27,029 nt of DNA from an uncultured Collinsella sp. (GCA_937989875.1 CALKBO010000049.1:1-27029); one strand, 5' to 3'; numbered from the stretch's first letter, positions 14,394 through 22,085 are shown. Notes: a model not told the origin generated them from the sequence alone. Program-made: numbers and translations.

Positions 14394-14596
14394 CATTTTA
14401 GGCGCGAAAAATAATGTACAAATCTATTCTGTCTGTGCATTAACGATTGCGTGGCTGGACGAAAAATGCCGATGCATCCTTCCAAAACCGGACACAAAAG
14501 GCCAAGACTGGCCTTTTTAATTCAAAATCGCTGTTACTAAAAAAGTAACAGTACTCATATTTGCTATTTTTTGACCACAGGCCCCAATGACTAGGT
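14394..14596. other. Non-coding gap with hairpins between nhaA and the 84-residue gene
   Basis: I see no gene here. AAAAGGCCA/TGGCCTTTT at 14496-14517 is a compact terminator-like hairpin with T-tracts usable on either strand; on the minus strand it would end the small gene's transcript. CTGTTACT/AGTAACAG at 14531-14551 is a second perfect hairpin. GCCCCAATGACTAGGT at 14581-14596 matches, in its last 15 bases, the outer right part of the palindrome at 23241-23298. The stretch 14394-14495 is AT-richer than its surroundings and could hold a small RNA. Confidence 0.5.
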
Positions 14597-14851
14597 TTAT
14601 TCCACGGTGCCGTAGATGGCGCCCCAGCCGTGGGCGGCCAAGGCGGAGTTGAGCTGGTCGCAAAGTGACTGGCGGTCGTAATAGCCGGGCGGTAGCAGGT
14701 TCACGATTTCCATGAGATCGGGCGCCAGGTCCAAGATTTCGGCCTGTACGATCAGATCCAGGCGGTCGATGGCGTGGCGGTCGTAAAACAGTCCGTCGAC
14801 CAGGCGCTGAAGGTCGCCGAATTCCTCGGCCTGGAACGATCCGTACTCCAT
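14597..14851 (-). CDS. Small protein of unknown function (84 aa)
   Basis: I do not recognise this family. The product is a soluble, acidic protein of 84 residues, beginning MEYGSFQAEEFGDLQRLVDG, without a signal peptide, membrane segment or cysteine cluster other than one Cys. Sequence such as LLPPGYYDRQSLCDQLNSAL suggests a mostly helical fold with a Pro-Pro-Gly turn. The case for a real gene is the perfect AAGGAGG (minus strand, 14862-14856) 4 nt before the ATG, non-repetitive composition, and a divergent position with its own space from the aminotransferase gene. A terminator-like hairpin at 14496-14518 lies downstream. No function can be given. Confidence 0.75.
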   Translation of the reverse strand: MEYGSFQAEEFGDLQRLVDGLFYDRHAIDRLDLIVQAEILDLAPDLMEIVNLLPPGYYDRQSLCDQLNSALAAHGWGAIYGTVE

Positions 14852-14933
14852 AGTGCCTCCTTGGGCGCTTCATGCCGGCATGCGCGGCGATTCGTAATTC
14901 ATTGCGATGGACTTAATCTATCACGGCTTCATA

Positions 14934-14976
14934 ACGTTGCGACGGTGGCGGTCTATACTTAGAAGAATTGCAACGT
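14934..14976 (+). promoter_or_regulatory. Promoter -10 and flanking inverted repeat for the aminotransferase gene
   Basis: TATACT at 14954-14959 lies 41 nt before the start codon. It sits inside a perfect inverted repeat, ACGTTGC at 14934-14940 and GCAACGT at 14970-14976 (29-nt spacer). That position would suit a repressor site or a leader stem. No clear -35 is seen. Confidence 0.5.
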
Positions 14977-15000
14977 ACCGCTTCGTGAAAGGTCGCACCC

Positions 15001-16305
15001 ATGCAGACGATCTACCAGAAGATGGAAACCACCGAACTCGATGCCGCCATCGAGGCGCTCAAAGCCGAGGTCGCCGAGGTCAAGGCCAAGGGCCTGGCGC
15101 TCGACATGGCCCGCGGCAAGCCGTCGCCCTCCCAGGTGGACATCTCTCGACCCATGCTCGATATCCTCAATGCCGATGCCGATCTGCACGACGGTAACGT
15201 CGACTGCTCCAACTACGGTTGCTTTGAGGGTATTCCCTCGGCACGCAAGCTGGCGGGGGAGTTCCTGGGTTGCCCCGCCGAGCAGACGCTCGTACTGGGT
15301 TCGTCGAGCCTGCTGATCGAGCACGACATCGCCGGCATGTTCTGGCGCTGCGGCTCGTGTGGCAGCGAGCCCTGGGAGGCTTATGAGGCCGCGCACGACG
15401 GCAAGAAGGTCAAGTTCCTGTGCCCTGTTCCCGGCTACGACCGCCACTTTGGCATCACCGCCGACCTGGGTATCGAGAACGTTCCCGTCGCGATGACCGA
15501 CAACGGCCCCGACATGGACGAGATCGAGCGCTTGGTTGCCGCCGACGACTCCATTAAGGGCATCTGGTGCGTGCCCAAGTATTCCAACCCCACGGGCATC
15601 ACCTTTAGCGAGGACGCCGTGCGTCGCCTGGTCGAGATGCCCACGGCCGCGCCCGATTTCCGCATCTTCTGGGACAACGCCTACTGCGTGCACGACCTGT
15701 ACGACGAGACCGACGAGCTCGCCAACATCTTCGATCTTGCCCGCGCGGCGGGCACCGAGGACCGCGTGGTGGCATTCGCCTCGACGTCCAAGATCACCTT
15801 CCCGGGCGCCGGTATCGGCTTTATCGGTGCGAGCCCCGCGGTCATCGCCGAGTTCTCCAAGCGCCTGAAGGCCGGCCTCATCAGCGCCGACAAGCTCAAC
15901 CAGCTGCGTCACGTGCGCTTCCTTCCCACCATCGAGGCGGTCAAGGAGCACATGAAAAAGCATGCCGAGTTCTTGCGCCCGCGCTTTGAGGCCGTCGAGC
16001 GCAAGCTCACCGAGGGCTTGGGCGACACGGGCTGCGCCACCTGGACGCACCCCCGCGGCGGCTACTTTGTAAGCTTCGATGGTCCCGAGGGCTCGGCCCG
16101 GAAGGTTGCTGCGCTTTGCGCCGACCTGGGCGTCAAGCTCACGCCGGCCGGTGCTACCTGGCCCTATGGCAAGGACCCGCGCGATACCAACATCCGCATC
16201 GCGCCGAGCTATCCCACGGTCGAGGACCTAGAGGCTGCGCTCGATGTGCTGGTGCTGGCCGTCAAGCTCGTCGCTGCCGAGCTTGCGCGTGCCGAGCGCG
16301 CCTAA
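15001..16305 (+). CDS. Class I aminotransferase, aspartate-aminotransferase type (subgroup Ic-like)
   Basis: Pyridoxal-phosphate enzyme transferring amino groups between amino acids and 2-oxo acids. It resembles the aspartate aminotransferase subgroup found in Corynebacterium and many Actinobacteria. K264 in STSKITFPGAG is the Schiff-base lysine; YSNPTG and WDNAY (with the ring-binding Asp) precede it, and NIRIAPSYP near 398 carries the carboxylate-binding Arg. Length is 434 residues. AAAGG at 14988-14992 lies 8 nt before the ATG. It probably provides aspartate or glutamate; alanine specificity cannot be excluded. It is followed after 51 nt by a STAS gene with its own strong ribosome site, so cotranscription is likely but functional linkage is not apparent. 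Confidence 0.9.
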   Translation: MQTIYQKMETTELDAAIEALKAEVAEVKAKGLALDMARGKPSPSQVDISRPMLDILNADADLHDGNVDCSNYGCFEGIPSARKLAGEFLGCPAEQTLVLGSSSLLIEHDIAGMFWRCGSCGSEPWEAYEAAHDGKKVKFLCPVPGYDRHFGITADLGIENVPVAMTDNGPDMDEIERLVAADDSIKGIWCVPKYSNPTGITFSEDAVRRLVEMPTAAPDFRIFWDNAYCVHDLYDETDELANIFDLARAAGTEDRVVAFASTSKITFPGAGIGFIGASPAVIAEFSKRLKAGLISADKLNQLRHVRFLPTIEAVKEHMKKHAEFLRPRFEAVERKLTEGLGDTGCATWTHPRGGYFVSFDGPEGSARKVAALCADLGVKLTPAGATWPYGKDPRDTNIRIAPSYPTVEDLEAALDVLVLAVKLVAAELARAERA

Positions 16306-16356
16306 CGCGCGGCTTCCCGTACTATCCGCACTTTCGATACGTAAAGGAGCGTATAC

Positions 16357-16671
16357 ATGGATTTGGGTATTTCCACCAACCCCACGCCAGAGCTCTACAC
16401 CATTAAGGTAACCGGCGAGATCGATATCTCTAACGCCGATAGCCTGCGCAATGCCATCGACCTGGCGCTCGAGCAGCCCACTGAGGCCGTTGAGCTCGAT
16501 TTTGCCCAGGTGAGCTACATCGATTCGACGGGCATTGGTGTGCTCGTGGGCGCCGCGCACCACGCGGCCGACCACGACAAGCGCTTTAGCTGCACCAATG
16601 TGCAGCCCCCGGTGATGCGCGTGGTTCAGCTGTTGGGTGTCGACCAGGAGATTTCGATTACCGCTGCATAA
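16357..16671 (+). CDS. STAS-domain protein, anti-sigma factor antagonist type
   Basis: A single STAS domain of 104 residues, like RsbV and SpoIIAA. Such proteins bind an anti-sigma kinase when unphosphorylated and so free the sigma factor. The phosphorylation site is S57 in YIDSTGIGVLVGA, matching S58 of SpoIIAA and S56 of RsbV. VTGEIDISNAD at 18-28 is the typical first strand. AAGGAG at 16344-16349 lies 7 nt before the ATG. No partner anti-sigma kinase or sigma factor is next to it, so its target is unknown; it could regulate a general stress response or an unrelated pathway. Confidence 0.93.
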   Translation: MDLGISTNPTPELYTIKVTGEIDISNADSLRNAIDLALEQPTEAVELDFAQVSYIDSTGIGVLVGAAHHAADHDKRFSCTNVQPPVMRVVQLLGVDQEISITAA

Positions 16672-16743
16672 CCTTTGCCCTCAAAAGGGCGTGCCGTTTG
16701 GCATATGTTTGTGATGCGCTCGGACGTTTTGGCGTCCGGGCGC

Positions 16744-16749
16744 TATACT
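16744..16749 (+). promoter_or_regulatory. Candidate -10 for the tat-hyp-topA run
   Basis: TATACT lies 75 nt before the tatA start, after small hairpins at 16678-16691 and 16721-16738 that may end STAS transcription. A 7-bp stem-loop (16793-16799 with 16806-16812) immediately precedes the tatA ribosome site. Confidence 0.5.
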
Positions 16750-16824
16750 TGACCGAATGAATAGACGAGTTCCGGCCGAATGGCGCGGTGCGGGCTCGAC
16801 TCACATCGAGCCTTGGAGGTATGT

Positions 16825-17421
16825 GTGTTTGGTATTGGAGAGGGTGAGCTCGCGATCATCGTGGTCTTCGGCTTTTTGCTGTTTGGCCCGGATAAGCTCC
16901 CGCAGATGGGCCGCACGATCGGCCGTGCCATCCGTCAGTTCCGCGAGACGCAGGAAAAGATGACGGCCGTTGTTCAGTCCGAGATTATCGATCCGGTGAG
17001 CGAGGCCGCGTCGGCCCCGGTCAAGCCCAAGAAGGCCGCTGCTGTCGACGATGATTCCGATGCGGACGAGGATGCTGCCGAGACGGCAGCGCCCGCCAAG
17101 AAGGAGACCTTTGCCGAGCGTCGCGCCCGTCTTGCTGCCGAGAAGGTCGCAAGCGAGGGCACTGCTGAGGGCGAGAATGCTGCCGAGGAGCCTGCGACCG
17201 AGGGTGCCGACGCCGGGTCTGCCGATGCCGCCGTCGAGTCCGAGCCCGCCGCAGAGCCGGAGTCCAAGCCCGAGCCCGAGCCGGCAGAGCCCACGACGGC
17301 TGATCTCTACGCCCGTCGTCCCCGCAAGCGCAAGGCCGTCGTCGACCAACTCGCTCGCGAGCTCGAGGCCGAGGACGAGGCCGCCGCTGCCGCCGACGCC
17401 CCGAAGGGAGGCGATGAGTAA
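16825..17421 (+). CDS. tatA: Sec-independent protein translocase subunit TatA/TatB
   Basis: Membrane-anchored component of the twin-arginine export pore, which moves folded proteins. It begins with a short N-terminus, one membrane helix at about 8-20 (LAIIVVFGFLLFG), the FGPDKLP hinge, and an amphipathic helix at about 27-46 (MGRTIGRAIRQFRETQEK). The remaining 150 residues are a long acidic, Ala/Glu/Pro-rich cytoplasmic tail ending in a basic patch (RRPRKRK); the total of 198 is long for TatA. I chose GTG 16825 because GGAGG at 16815-16819 is 5 nt upstream and the protein then starts MFGIGEGEL. E8 and the long tail are TatB-like, the FG-proline motif TatA-like; it is the only such gene here and may do both jobs. 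Its stop overlaps the tatC start (TAATG). Confidence 0.92.
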   Translation: MFGIGEGELAIIVVFGFLLFGPDKLPQMGRTIGRAIRQFRETQEKMTAVVQSEIIDPVSEAASAPVKPKKAAAVDDDSDADEDAAETAAPAKKETFAERRARLAAEKVASEGTAEGENAAEEPATEGADAGSADAAVESEPAAEPESKPEPEPAEPTTADLYARRPRKRKAVVDQLARELEAEDEAAAAADAPKGGDE

Positions 17422-18212
17422 TGCCTATCGGACCCGCGCGTATGCCGCTCTTCGATCACCTGGGAGAGCTCCGTCGCCGCCTGACCATCGTGGTCGTCTC
17501 GGTGTTTGCCGCCGCTATCGTGCTGTATTTTGCCACGCCCGTGGTGCTCGACATCTTGGAAGACCCCATCCGCTCCTTTGTGCCGGACGGTAAGTTCTAC
17601 ATCACAACCACGCTCGGCGGCTTTGGCCTGCGCTTCTCGCTGGCCATCAAGATGGCTGTGGTCATGTGCACACCCATGATCATCTGGCAGATTCTGGCAT
17701 TTTTCCTGCCGGCACTGCGTCCCAACGAGCGCAAATGGGTCGTGCCCACGGTGCTCGCCTCGACGGTGTTGTTCTTCCTGGGCGCCATCTTCTGCTATTT
17801 CATCATCATTCCTGCGGGCTTTGAGTGGCTCATCGGCGAGACCTCGGCCGTCGCCACGGCGCTGCCCGATCTGGAGAACTACGTCAACATGGAGCTGCTC
17901 TTTATGATCGGCTTTGGTGTGGCGTTTGAGCTGCCGCTCATCATCTTCTACCTGTCCGTCTTCCATATTGTGTCCTATGCGGCCTTCCGCAGCGCCTGGC
18001 GTTACGTATACGTTGGCCTGCTTGCGGGCTCGGCTGTGATTACGCCCGACGGCTCGCCCGTTACGCTGGGTCTCATGTATGGCGCCCTGCTCTCGCTCTA
18101 CGAGATTTCGCTCGCCATCGCTCGCGTGGTCATTACCGCGCGCGAGGGCAAGGAGGGCTTGTTTGTGAGCCGTCTGGACCTGTTCTCGGACGACGAGGAC
18201 GACGAGGAGTAA
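17421..18212 (+). CDS. tatC: Sec-independent protein translocase subunit TatC
   Basis: Six-span membrane protein that recognises twin-arginine signal peptides and forms the core receptor of the Tat system. The N-terminal DHLGELRRRL at 12-21 includes the signal-peptide contact Glu (E16) and the family signature. Six hydrophobic segments follow, with the conserved PALRPNERK loop after the second. The 263-residue protein ends in a strongly acidic tail. Translation is coupled to tatA by a one-base overlap. hypA begins 6 nt after the stop, which suggests one transcript. Confidence 0.97.
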   Translation: MPIGPARMPLFDHLGELRRRLTIVVVSVFAAAIVLYFATPVVLDILEDPIRSFVPDGKFYITTTLGGFGLRFSLAIKMAVVMCTPMIIWQILAFFLPALRPNERKWVVPTVLASTVLFFLGAIFCYFIIIPAGFEWLIGETSAVATALPDLENYVNMELLFMIGFGVAFELPLIIFYLSVFHIVSYAAFRSAWRYVYVGLLAGSAVITPDGSPVTLGLMYGALLSLYEISLAIARVVITAREGKEGLFVSRLDLFSDDEDDEE

Positions 18213-18218
18213 ATCGGT

Positions 18219-18575
18219 ATGCACGAGGTTGGCATTGTCAACGGCATACTCGATACAGTGATTCGCGCGGCGCGTGGGGCGGGTGCCTCACGCGCCGTTT
18301 TGGTAACGCTGCGTATCGGGGATATGACCGAGGTCGTTCGCGAGGCGCTCGACTTTGCCTGGGAGACATTTCGCGACGAGGACCCGCTCACACAAGGCTG
18401 CGAGCTTGCCGTAGAGGAGATTCATCCGCAAAGCGAATGCCTAGACTGCGGCGAGGTCTTCGACCACGACCGCTTCCACTGCCGCTGTCCTCAGTGCGGC
18501 GGCGCCAATGTGCGCCTGCTGCACGGCCGCGAGCTCGACATTGCGAGGATCGAGATCGAAACCCCCGACGATTAA
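18219..18575 (+). CDS. hypA: Hydrogenase/urease nickel incorporation protein HypA
   Basis: Cytosolic nickel chaperone that, with HypB, loads nickel into [NiFe]-hydrogenase large subunits. It starts with MHE, so the N-terminal nickel ligand His2 is present. A zinc-binding domain has C74-x2-C77 and C90-x2-C93, with an additional Cys at 88. The length of 118 residues is normal. GAGGAG at 18204-18209, inside the end of tatC, is 9 nt from the ATG. Its place directly after tatC fits Tat export of folded hydrogenases, although no hydrogenase gene is in the window. Confidence 0.96.
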   Translation: MHEVGIVNGILDTVIRAARGAGASRAVLVTLRIGDMTEVVREALDFAWETFRDEDPLTQGCELAVEEIHPQSECLDCGEVFDHDRFHCRCPQCGGANVRLLHGRELDIARIEIETPDD

Positions 18576-18630
18576 CCCGCTAGCCATCTGGCGATGGGGT
18601 ATAAAGGGGCAAAAGTAAGGAGCGCTAAGT

Positions 18631-19314
18631 ATGGCCGAGAAAACGATTGATATCGCATCGCCGATCCTATCGCGCAACGAGCGCCTGGCAGATCAGCTGC
18701 GTCAGCGATTCACAGAGACAAACACCTACGTGATCAACGTCTTGTCGAGTCCCGGCTCGGGCAAGACCACCACGATCCTGGGCACCAACGAGCGCCTGCG
18801 CGACAAAGCCGGCCTGCGTTGCGCCGTCATCGAGGGTGATATCGCCTCGGACGTCGACGCCATCACCATGAAGGAAGCCGGCATGCCCGCCATCCAGATC
18901 AACACGGGCGGCCTGTGCCACCTCGAGGGCAACATGATCATGGAGGCCGTCGACGCCTTCGACCAGGCGGTGGGTCTGGACAGCATCGACGTCATCTTTA
19001 TCGAGAACGTGGGCAACCTGGTCTGCCCAGTCGACTTTGACCTGGGCGAGAACCTGTCCATCATGATCCTCTCGGTGCCCGAGGGCGACGACAAGCCTAT
19101 CAAGTACCCGGGCATCTTCCAGCATGCCGGCGCGCAGCTGCTCAACAAGGTCGACGTTGCCCCGGCTTTCGATTTTGACATGGATAGGTATACTAAGACA
19201 CTCGATGACCTCAATCCGCAGGCGCCGCGGTTTGCCGTGAGCGCGCGCAAGGGCGAGGGCATGGATGCCTGGTGCGATTGGCTCATCGGGCAGATCGAGC
19301 AAGCAAGGGCGTAA
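18631..19314 (+). CDS. hypB: Hydrogenase nickel incorporation GTPase HypB
   Basis: GTPase partner of HypA that delivers nickel to [NiFe]-hydrogenase. The P-loop is SPGSGKTT at 40-47, GDIASDVDA follows at 69-77, and NKVD at 172-175 gives guanine specificity. The metal site of the G domain is conserved as C96-H97 and C132. The N-terminal CxxCGC nickel motif of the E. coli protein and any His-rich stretch are absent, so this is the short form of 227 residues. AAGGAG at 18617-18622 is 8 nt before the ATG. The 55-nt gap after hypA contains only a small stem (18584-18597 region). Confidence 0.96.
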   Translation: MAEKTIDIASPILSRNERLADQLRQRFTETNTYVINVLSSPGSGKTTTILGTNERLRDKAGLRCAVIEGDIASDVDAITMKEAGMPAIQINTGGLCHLEGNMIMEAVDAFDQAVGLDSIDVIFIENVGNLVCPVDFDLGENLSIMILSVPEGDDKPIKYPGIFQHAGAQLLNKVDVAPAFDFDMDRYTKTLDDLNPQAPRFAVSARKGEGMDAWCDWLIGQIEQARA

Positions 19315-19368
19315 ATCGGCCGCCATACGGGCGGGCGTAGCCGCAGAGACACGAGATAGGAGCCTCTT

Positions 19369-21963
19369 TTGAAGCTCATCATCGCCGAGAAAAACGACGC
19401 CGCGCGTCAGATCGCCGAGCGTCTGTCCACGGGCAAACCCAAAAAGGACAAGGTGTACAACACCGCTATCTACCGTTTTGAGTGGAAGGGCGAGGAGTGC
19501 GTGACCATCGGCCTTGCCGGTCACATCCTGGCGCCCGATTTTTGCGACAGCGTGCTGTTCGATAAAAAGCTGGGTTGGTATTCGGTGACCGAGGACGGCG
19601 AGATGTTGCCGGCCGATATGCCCGATGGCCTGGCCCGCCCGCCGTACGACACCAAGCGCAAGCCGTTCCTTGCCGATGGCATTTCCATCAAGGGCTGGAA
19701 GCTCGAGAGCCTGCCGTATCTCACCTGGGCGCCCGTCATTAAGCTACCGGCCGAGAAGGAACTCATCCGCTCGCTCAAGAACCTCGCTAAAAAGTCCGAC
19801 AGCGTCATTATCGCCACGGACTTCGACCGCGAGGGCGAGCTGATCGGCTCGGACGCTCTCAACAAGGTGCGCGAGGTTGCGCCGGACTTGCCGGTTGCCC
19901 GCGCCCAGTACTCTTCGTTTACCAAGGCCGAGATCACGCAGGCCTTCGATAACCTCGTCTCGCTCGACCAGAACCTGGCCGACGCCGGCGAGAGCCGTCA
20001 GCACATCGACCTCATTTGGGGTGCGGTGCTCACGCGCTACCTGACGCTCGCCAAGTTTGGCGGCTTTGGCAACGTGCGCTCCGCCGGCCGCGTGCAGACG
20101 CCGACGCTCGCCCTGGTGGTCGAGCGCGAGCGCGAGCGCATGGCGTTTGTGCCCGAGGACTATTGGCAGATTCGCGGCATGGGTGCTGCGCAGGGTGCCG
20201 CCGAGGACGATCGCTTTAAGATTGCGCACAAGACGGCGCGTTTTACCGACAAGGATGCTGCCGAGACGGCGTACGGTCACGTTGACGGTGCCAAGACGGC
20301 GACCGTTGCCGCGGTGACCAAGCGATCCCGCAAGCAGCAGCCGCCCACGCCGTTTGCGACGACCTCGCTGCAGGCTGCCGCCGCGGCCGAGGGTATCTCT
20401 CCCGCGCGTACCATGCGCATCGCCGAGTCCCTCTACATGGCGGGCCTCATCAGCTACCCGCGTGTCGACAACACCGTGTACCCCACGACGCTCGATCTGG
20501 GCGCCGTGGTGAGCGACCTGGCAAAGATCAACCCGGCGCTGGCGCCTGTGTGCAAAAAGGTGCTCGCCGGCCCCATGAAGCCCACGCGCGGCAAGGTCGA
20601 GACTACCGACCACCCGCCTATCTACCCCACGGGCGAGGGCGATCCGTCCACGCTCGATGGCGGCCAGCGCAAGCTTTACGACCTCATCGCCCGCCGCTTC
20701 CTAGCGACGCTTATGGGCCCCGCGACCATCGAGAACACTAAGCTCGAGCTCGACGTCAACGGCGAGCCGTTTGTGGCTTCGGGCGATGTGCTCGTGACCC
20801 CGGGCTTCCGCGAGGCCTATCCGTACGGCCTTAAGCGCGATGAGCAGATGCCGCCGCTGGAACAGGGCGATACAGTCGATGTGTTCGACATTAAGCTCGA
20901 GGCCAAGCAGACCGAGCCGCCCGCGCGCTACAGCCAGGGCAAGCTCGTGCAGGAGATGGAAAAGCGCGGCCTGGGCACCAAGTCCACGCGTGCGAGCATC
21001 ATCGAGCGCCTGTACGCCGTGCGCTATCTCAAAAACGACCCCGTTGAGCCGAGCCAGCTGGGCATCGCCATCATCGACGCGCTCACGCAGTTTGCCCCGC
21101 GCATCACGAGCCCCGATATGACCAGTGAGCTCGACGGCGACATGACCCGCGTGGAGCGCGGCGAGGACACCGAAGAGCATGTCGTGACGCACTCGCGCGC
21201 GCTGCTGGCCGGCGTGCTCGACGAGCTGCTCAAACATACGCAGGAGCTGGGCGACGCCATCAGCGACGCCGTCACGGCCGATGCACGCGTGGGCGCCTGC
21301 CCCAAGTGCGGCAAGGACCTGGTTATGAAGACGAGCGCCAAGACCCGCGGCAGCTTTATCGGCTGCATGGGCTGGCCCGACTGCGACGTGACCTATCCGG
21401 TGCCGAGCGGCGTCAAGGTGAGCCCGCTCGAGGGTGAGGCGGCCGTGTGCCCCGAGTGCGGCGCGCCGCGTATTAAGTGCCAGCCGTTCCGCCAGAAGGC
21501 CTTCGAGATTTGCGTGAACCCGACGTGCCCCACCAACTACGAGCCCGATCTTAAGGTGGGCGAGTGCAAGGTGTGTGCCGAGGCCGGACGTCACGGCGAC
21601 CTGATCGCGCACAAGAGCGAGAAGAGCGGCAAGCGCTTTATCCGATGCACCAACTACGATGACTGCGGCGTGAGCTATCCTCTGCCGGCGCGCGGTAAGC
21701 TCGAGGCGACGGGTGAGACCTGCCCCGAGTGCGGCGCCCCCATCGTGGTGGTCAACACGGCGCGCGGTCCGTGGCGCATCTGCGTCAACATGGATTGCCC
21801 GACCAAGGAGAAGAAGCCCGCCCGTGGCCGCAAGACCACGACCAAGGCGAGTACGGCAAAGAAGACGACGGCTGCGAAGAAGACGACGGCTAAGAAAGCC
21901 ACTGCCGCCAAGAAGGCGACCGCGAAGAAGTCGACTGCCAAGAAAGCAGCCGCCGACAAGTAA
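19369..21963 (+). CDS. topA: Type IA DNA topoisomerase I, archaeal-type core with zinc ribbons and Lys-rich tail
   Basis: Enzyme that relaxes negative supercoils by single-strand cleavage. The Toprim domain has E7 in IIAEKNDAA and DFDREGE at 151-157. The catalytic tyrosine is Y363 in LISYPRVDNTVYP. DAGESRQHIDLIWGAVLTRY and RVQTPTLALVVERERE resemble archaeal TopA more than the usual bacterial TopA or TopB, judging from recalled family sequences. Four zinc-ribbon units with paired cysteines lie at about 644-815, followed by a tail of about 45 residues of KKTTAKK-like repeats that should bind DNA nonspecifically, as in actinobacterial TopA. The start is TTG 19369, with TAGGAG at 19357-19362 6 nt upstream. 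Length 864. It follows hypB by 54 nt and is closed by a strong terminator. Whether it is the cell's only topoisomerase I cannot be told. Confidence 0.9.
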   Translation: MKLIIAEKNDAARQIAERLSTGKPKKDKVYNTAIYRFEWKGEECVTIGLAGHILAPDFCDSVLFDKKLGWYSVTEDGEMLPADMPDGLARPPYDTKRKPFLADGISIKGWKLESLPYLTWAPVIKLPAEKELIRSLKNLAKKSDSVIIATDFDREGELIGSDALNKVREVAPDLPVARAQYSSFTKAEITQAFDNLVSLDQNLADAGESRQHIDLIWGAVLTRYLTLAKFGGFGNVRSAGRVQTPTLALVVERERERMAFVPEDYWQIRGMGAAQGAAEDDRFKIAHKTARFTDKDAAETAYGHVDGAKTATVAAVTKRSRKQQPPTPFATTSLQAAAAAEGISPARTMRIAESLYMAGLISYPRVDNTVYPTTLDLGAVVSDLAKINPALAPVCKKVLAGPMKPTRGKVETTDHPPIYPTGEGDPSTLDGGQRKLYDLIARRFLATLMGPATIENTKLELDVNGEPFVASGDVLVTPGFREAYPYGLKRDEQMPPLEQGDTVDVFDIKLEAKQTEPPARYSQGKLVQEMEKRGLGTKSTRASIIERLYAVRYLKNDPVEPSQLGIAIIDALTQFAPRITSPDMTSELDGDMTRVERGEDTEEHVVTHSRALLAGVLDELLKHTQELGDAISDAVTADARVGACPKCGKDLVMKTSAKTRGSFIGCMGWPDCDVTYPVPSGVKVSPLEGEAAVCPECGAPRIKCQPFRQKAFEICVNPTCPTNYEPDLKVGECKVCAEAGRHGDLIAHKSEKSGKRFIRCTNYDDCGVSYPLPARGKLEATGETCPECGAPIVVVNTARGPWRICVNMDCPTKEKKPARGRKTTTKASTAKKTTAAKKTTAKKATAAKKATAKKSTAKKAAADK

Positions 21964-21984
21964 CGGCGCAGTCGAAACATTGCC

Positions 21985-22025
21985 AAAAAAACGAGCGAGG
22001 ACCCCACGATCCTCGCTCGTTTTTT
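21985..22025. terminator. Bidirectional terminator between topA and the zinc-ribbon gene
   Basis: ACGAGCGAGGA at 21991-22001 pairs perfectly with 22010-22020 around an 8-nt loop. A7 on the left and T6 on the right give U-tracts on both strands, fitting the convergent genes. Confidence 0.95.
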
Positions 22026-22027
22026 GA

Positions 22028-22085
22028 CCGGCAGTTAGGGACGTTCCTTTTCTGCCGGCAGTTTAGGAACGTCCCTAACTGCCGG
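22028..22085. repeat. Perfect 21-bp-arm palindrome, GGGAC family
   Basis: Arms 22028-22048 and 22065-22085 are exactly complementary. The 16-nt loop contains CTGCCGGCAG, itself a palindrome that repeats the outer part of the arms. The arms contain TTAGGGACGTTCCT. It sits directly after the topA terminator and cannot be explained by termination. Confidence 0.85.

Noticed and set aside
14320..14520. A 66-codon plus-strand open frame after nhaA
   Set aside because: It runs straight through the perfect terminator hairpin at 14358-14393 and ends in another hairpin; no ribosome site is present.
21820..21960. Short tandem repeats at the end of topA as an independent repeat locus
   Set aside because: They encode the Lys/Ala/Thr-rich tail in frame and are explained as protein low complexity.
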